Assembly: GCA_965220055.1 (NCBI GenBank)
Contig: CBDCPE010000004.1
Coordinates: 992,001-1,056,000, forward strand
Direction of reading: 5' to 3'
Origin: Bin87 sp965220055
GTDB lineage: Bacteria; Chloroflexota; Dehalococcoidia; Lucifugimonadales; UBA3495
DNA length: 64,000 nucleotides
Shown one piece after another: positions 62,927 through 64,000 of the stretch. Every line of letters begins with the position of its first letter. The first letter of the stretch is position 1. The notes beneath the pieces are model-generated. The model saw only the letters and a list, made by a program, of their open reading frames with translations, was not told where the DNA came from and did not search any database. Made by a program: the position numbers and the translations under genes.

Positions 62927-64000
62927 ATGTCCGACTGGTTTCCCAAGCAGACCATAGGCGACCTGCTCAACCAGGCCACCGACCGCTTCGGACCCCGCGA
63001 GGCCCTGATGTACCAGGGGCGTCGCTGGAGCTTCTCCGAGTTTCGTGCCGAGGTCGACCGCGTGGCCCGCGCGCTCATCAACCTCGGGGTGCAACCGGGC
63101 GACAAGGTGTCGTTGTGGATGCCCAACCGCGCGGAATGGTTGTTCCTGTTTGGCGCGGTTGCCAAGATCGGCGCCGTCCTCGTTCCCATCAACACCCGGT
63201 TCCGCACCACCGACATGGAATACCTGGTCAACCATTCGGATTCCACCACCCTGATCCTGATGGACCGCTCCGGTCCGGTCAGCTTCCTCGACATGCTGCG
63301 CGAGGTCGCTCCAGAGGTTAACACCGGCAACGCTGCGCAACTCCACCCACCCGCCTTCCCCGCGCTGCGGAACGTCGTCGTCCTCGGCGCAGACCGCCCG
63401 GCCGGCTCCATCGCCTGGGATGCCATGCTGGCCGGCGCCGACGAGGTGAAGGCCGAAGAACTGGCCCAACGCGAGGCCGCCGTCAGTCCCGACGACACCT
63501 TCCTGCTCATGTACACCTCAGGCACCACCGGCTTCCCCAAGGGCGTGATGCACTGCCACAACCCCATCCGCACCATCACGGACGCCGCGAACCGCATGGC
63601 CGTATCCCCCCGCGACGTTATCCTGATGTACCTGCCCCTGTTCCACTGCTTCGGCCTCTACGAAGGCCCGCTGATGTCGTGGGTGACTGGCGCCCGCACC
63701 GTGCTGACCACCATGTTTGATGCCGGAGAAGTCCTGTCCCTGCTGGAATCGGAGCGGGCGACGGTGATGAACGGCTTCGACACCCACTTCTTCGACCTCA
63801 CCCACCATCCTGACGTTGACCACATCGACCGGAGCAGCCTCCGCACCATCTTGCTGGCCGTGGGCATGGCCTCCAGCGAACCCACCGCGCGCCTGACCCA
63901 GGAGAAACTGTGCCCCTCCCTGTCGGCGTGGGGCATGACCGAGGTCGGCGTCGGGGCCACCCGTTCCTTCCTGGACGCCCCCGAAGACGACCGTTGCGTC
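62927..64000 (+). CDS. Acyl-CoA synthetase / AMP-dependent ligase (partial, runs off the window)
   Basis: 358 codons of an open frame with no stop before the window ends. The adenylation P-loop is YTSGTTGFPKGVMHCH near residue 200, and the A5-type motif WGMTEVG is near 338. The start MSDWFPKQTIGDLLNQATDR is family-like; GGAGG lies shortly upstream of ATG 62927. It activates carboxylic acids to acyl-CoA and probably works with the flavin oxidoreductases just before it. Confidence 0.93.
   Translation, partial: MSDWFPKQTIGDLLNQATDRFGPREALMYQGRRWSFSEFRAEVDRVARALINLGVQPGDKVSLWMPNRAEWLFLFGAVAKIGAVLVPINTRFRTTDMEYLVNHSDSTTLILMDRSGPVSFLDMLREVAPEVNTGNAAQLHPPAFPALRNVVVLGADRPAGSIAWDAMLAGADEVKAEELAQREAAVSPDDTFLLMYTSGTTGFPKGVMHCHNPIRTITDAANRMAVSPRDVILMYLPLFHCFGLYEGPLMSWVTGARTVLTTMFDAGEVLSLLESERATVMNGFDTHFFDLTHHPDVDHIDRSSLRTILLAVGMASSEPTARLTQEKLCPSLSAWGMTEVGVGATRSFLDAPEDDRCV

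Overview
The window is a gene-dense, GC-rich bacterial chromosome segment. The gene set resembles uncultivated Chloroflexota of the SAR202/Dehalococcoidia type: flavin-dependent luciferase-like oxidoreductases, CaiB/BaiF CoA-transferases, a cyclase-family hydrolase, a SufBCDSU operon, and Pro/Thr-stalked surface proteins without an obvious outer-membrane system. That placement is inferred from gene content; no rRNA or tRNA gene was found to confirm it.

Layout. 1-2190: a DUF6226 gene split by an IS66-family element (copy 1). 2438-3240: a globin gene and a frameshifted remnant of a second one. 3321-9450: a suf Fe-S assembly operon (sufB-C-D-S-U plus a second sufU-like gene) behind a good sigma-70 promoter. 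9494-11996: a lipoprotein gene with three DUF4377 repeats, cut in its third repeat by an ISNCY-type element. 11993-13871: DinB-like, ferritin and alpha/beta hydrolase genes. 14055-15486: IS66 copy 3. 15503-21988: core metabolism and information genes (sucC-sucD, pyrG, transaldolase, rho). 21987-27525: a 2-component system between two stalked extracellular proteins. 27662-29093: IS66 copy 2. 29110-38164: dnaG-rpoD, a zinc ribbon protein, a sortase-like protein without catalytic Cys, a CorC/HlyC-type CBS protein, glmU, a CvpA-like protein and rph. 38365-45577: a Gln/Thr-rich membrane protein, a brnT-brnA toxin-antitoxin pair, a fused M16 peptidase, a pentapeptide-repeat/TIR protein and a flavin monooxygenase. 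45970-51853: SDR, degenerate hydrolase, cupin, endonuclease III-like, sfsA, an orphan winged-helix regulator and a P450. 51924-54024: a small membrane-protein gene split by a DDE insertion sequence. 54062-57545: a CaiB-CaiB-cyclase operon. 57579-59169: a tightly coupled DUF262-HEPN pair, visibly poorer in GC than its surroundings. 59253-64000: MFS transporter, two more flavin oxidoreductases and an acyl-CoA ligase that runs off the window.

Five insertion sequences lie in 64 kb. Four have perfect 8-bp target duplications; two of those four sit inside genes, and removing either one with one duplication copy restores an open frame. The three IS66 copies are each exactly 1432 bp, and copies 1 and 2 differ at only two positions that I found, which points to recent transposition. 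Copies 2 and 3 sit just upstream of predicted promoters of dnaG-rpoD and sucC.

The best candidates for an under-described system are the DUF262-HEPN two-gene unit (a likely RNase-armed defence or toxin module) and the pentapeptide-repeat/TIR fusion. Secondary candidates are the stalked-protein two-component cluster, the tandem SufU scaffold genes, the cysteine-free sortase homologue and the structured leader in front of pyrG.
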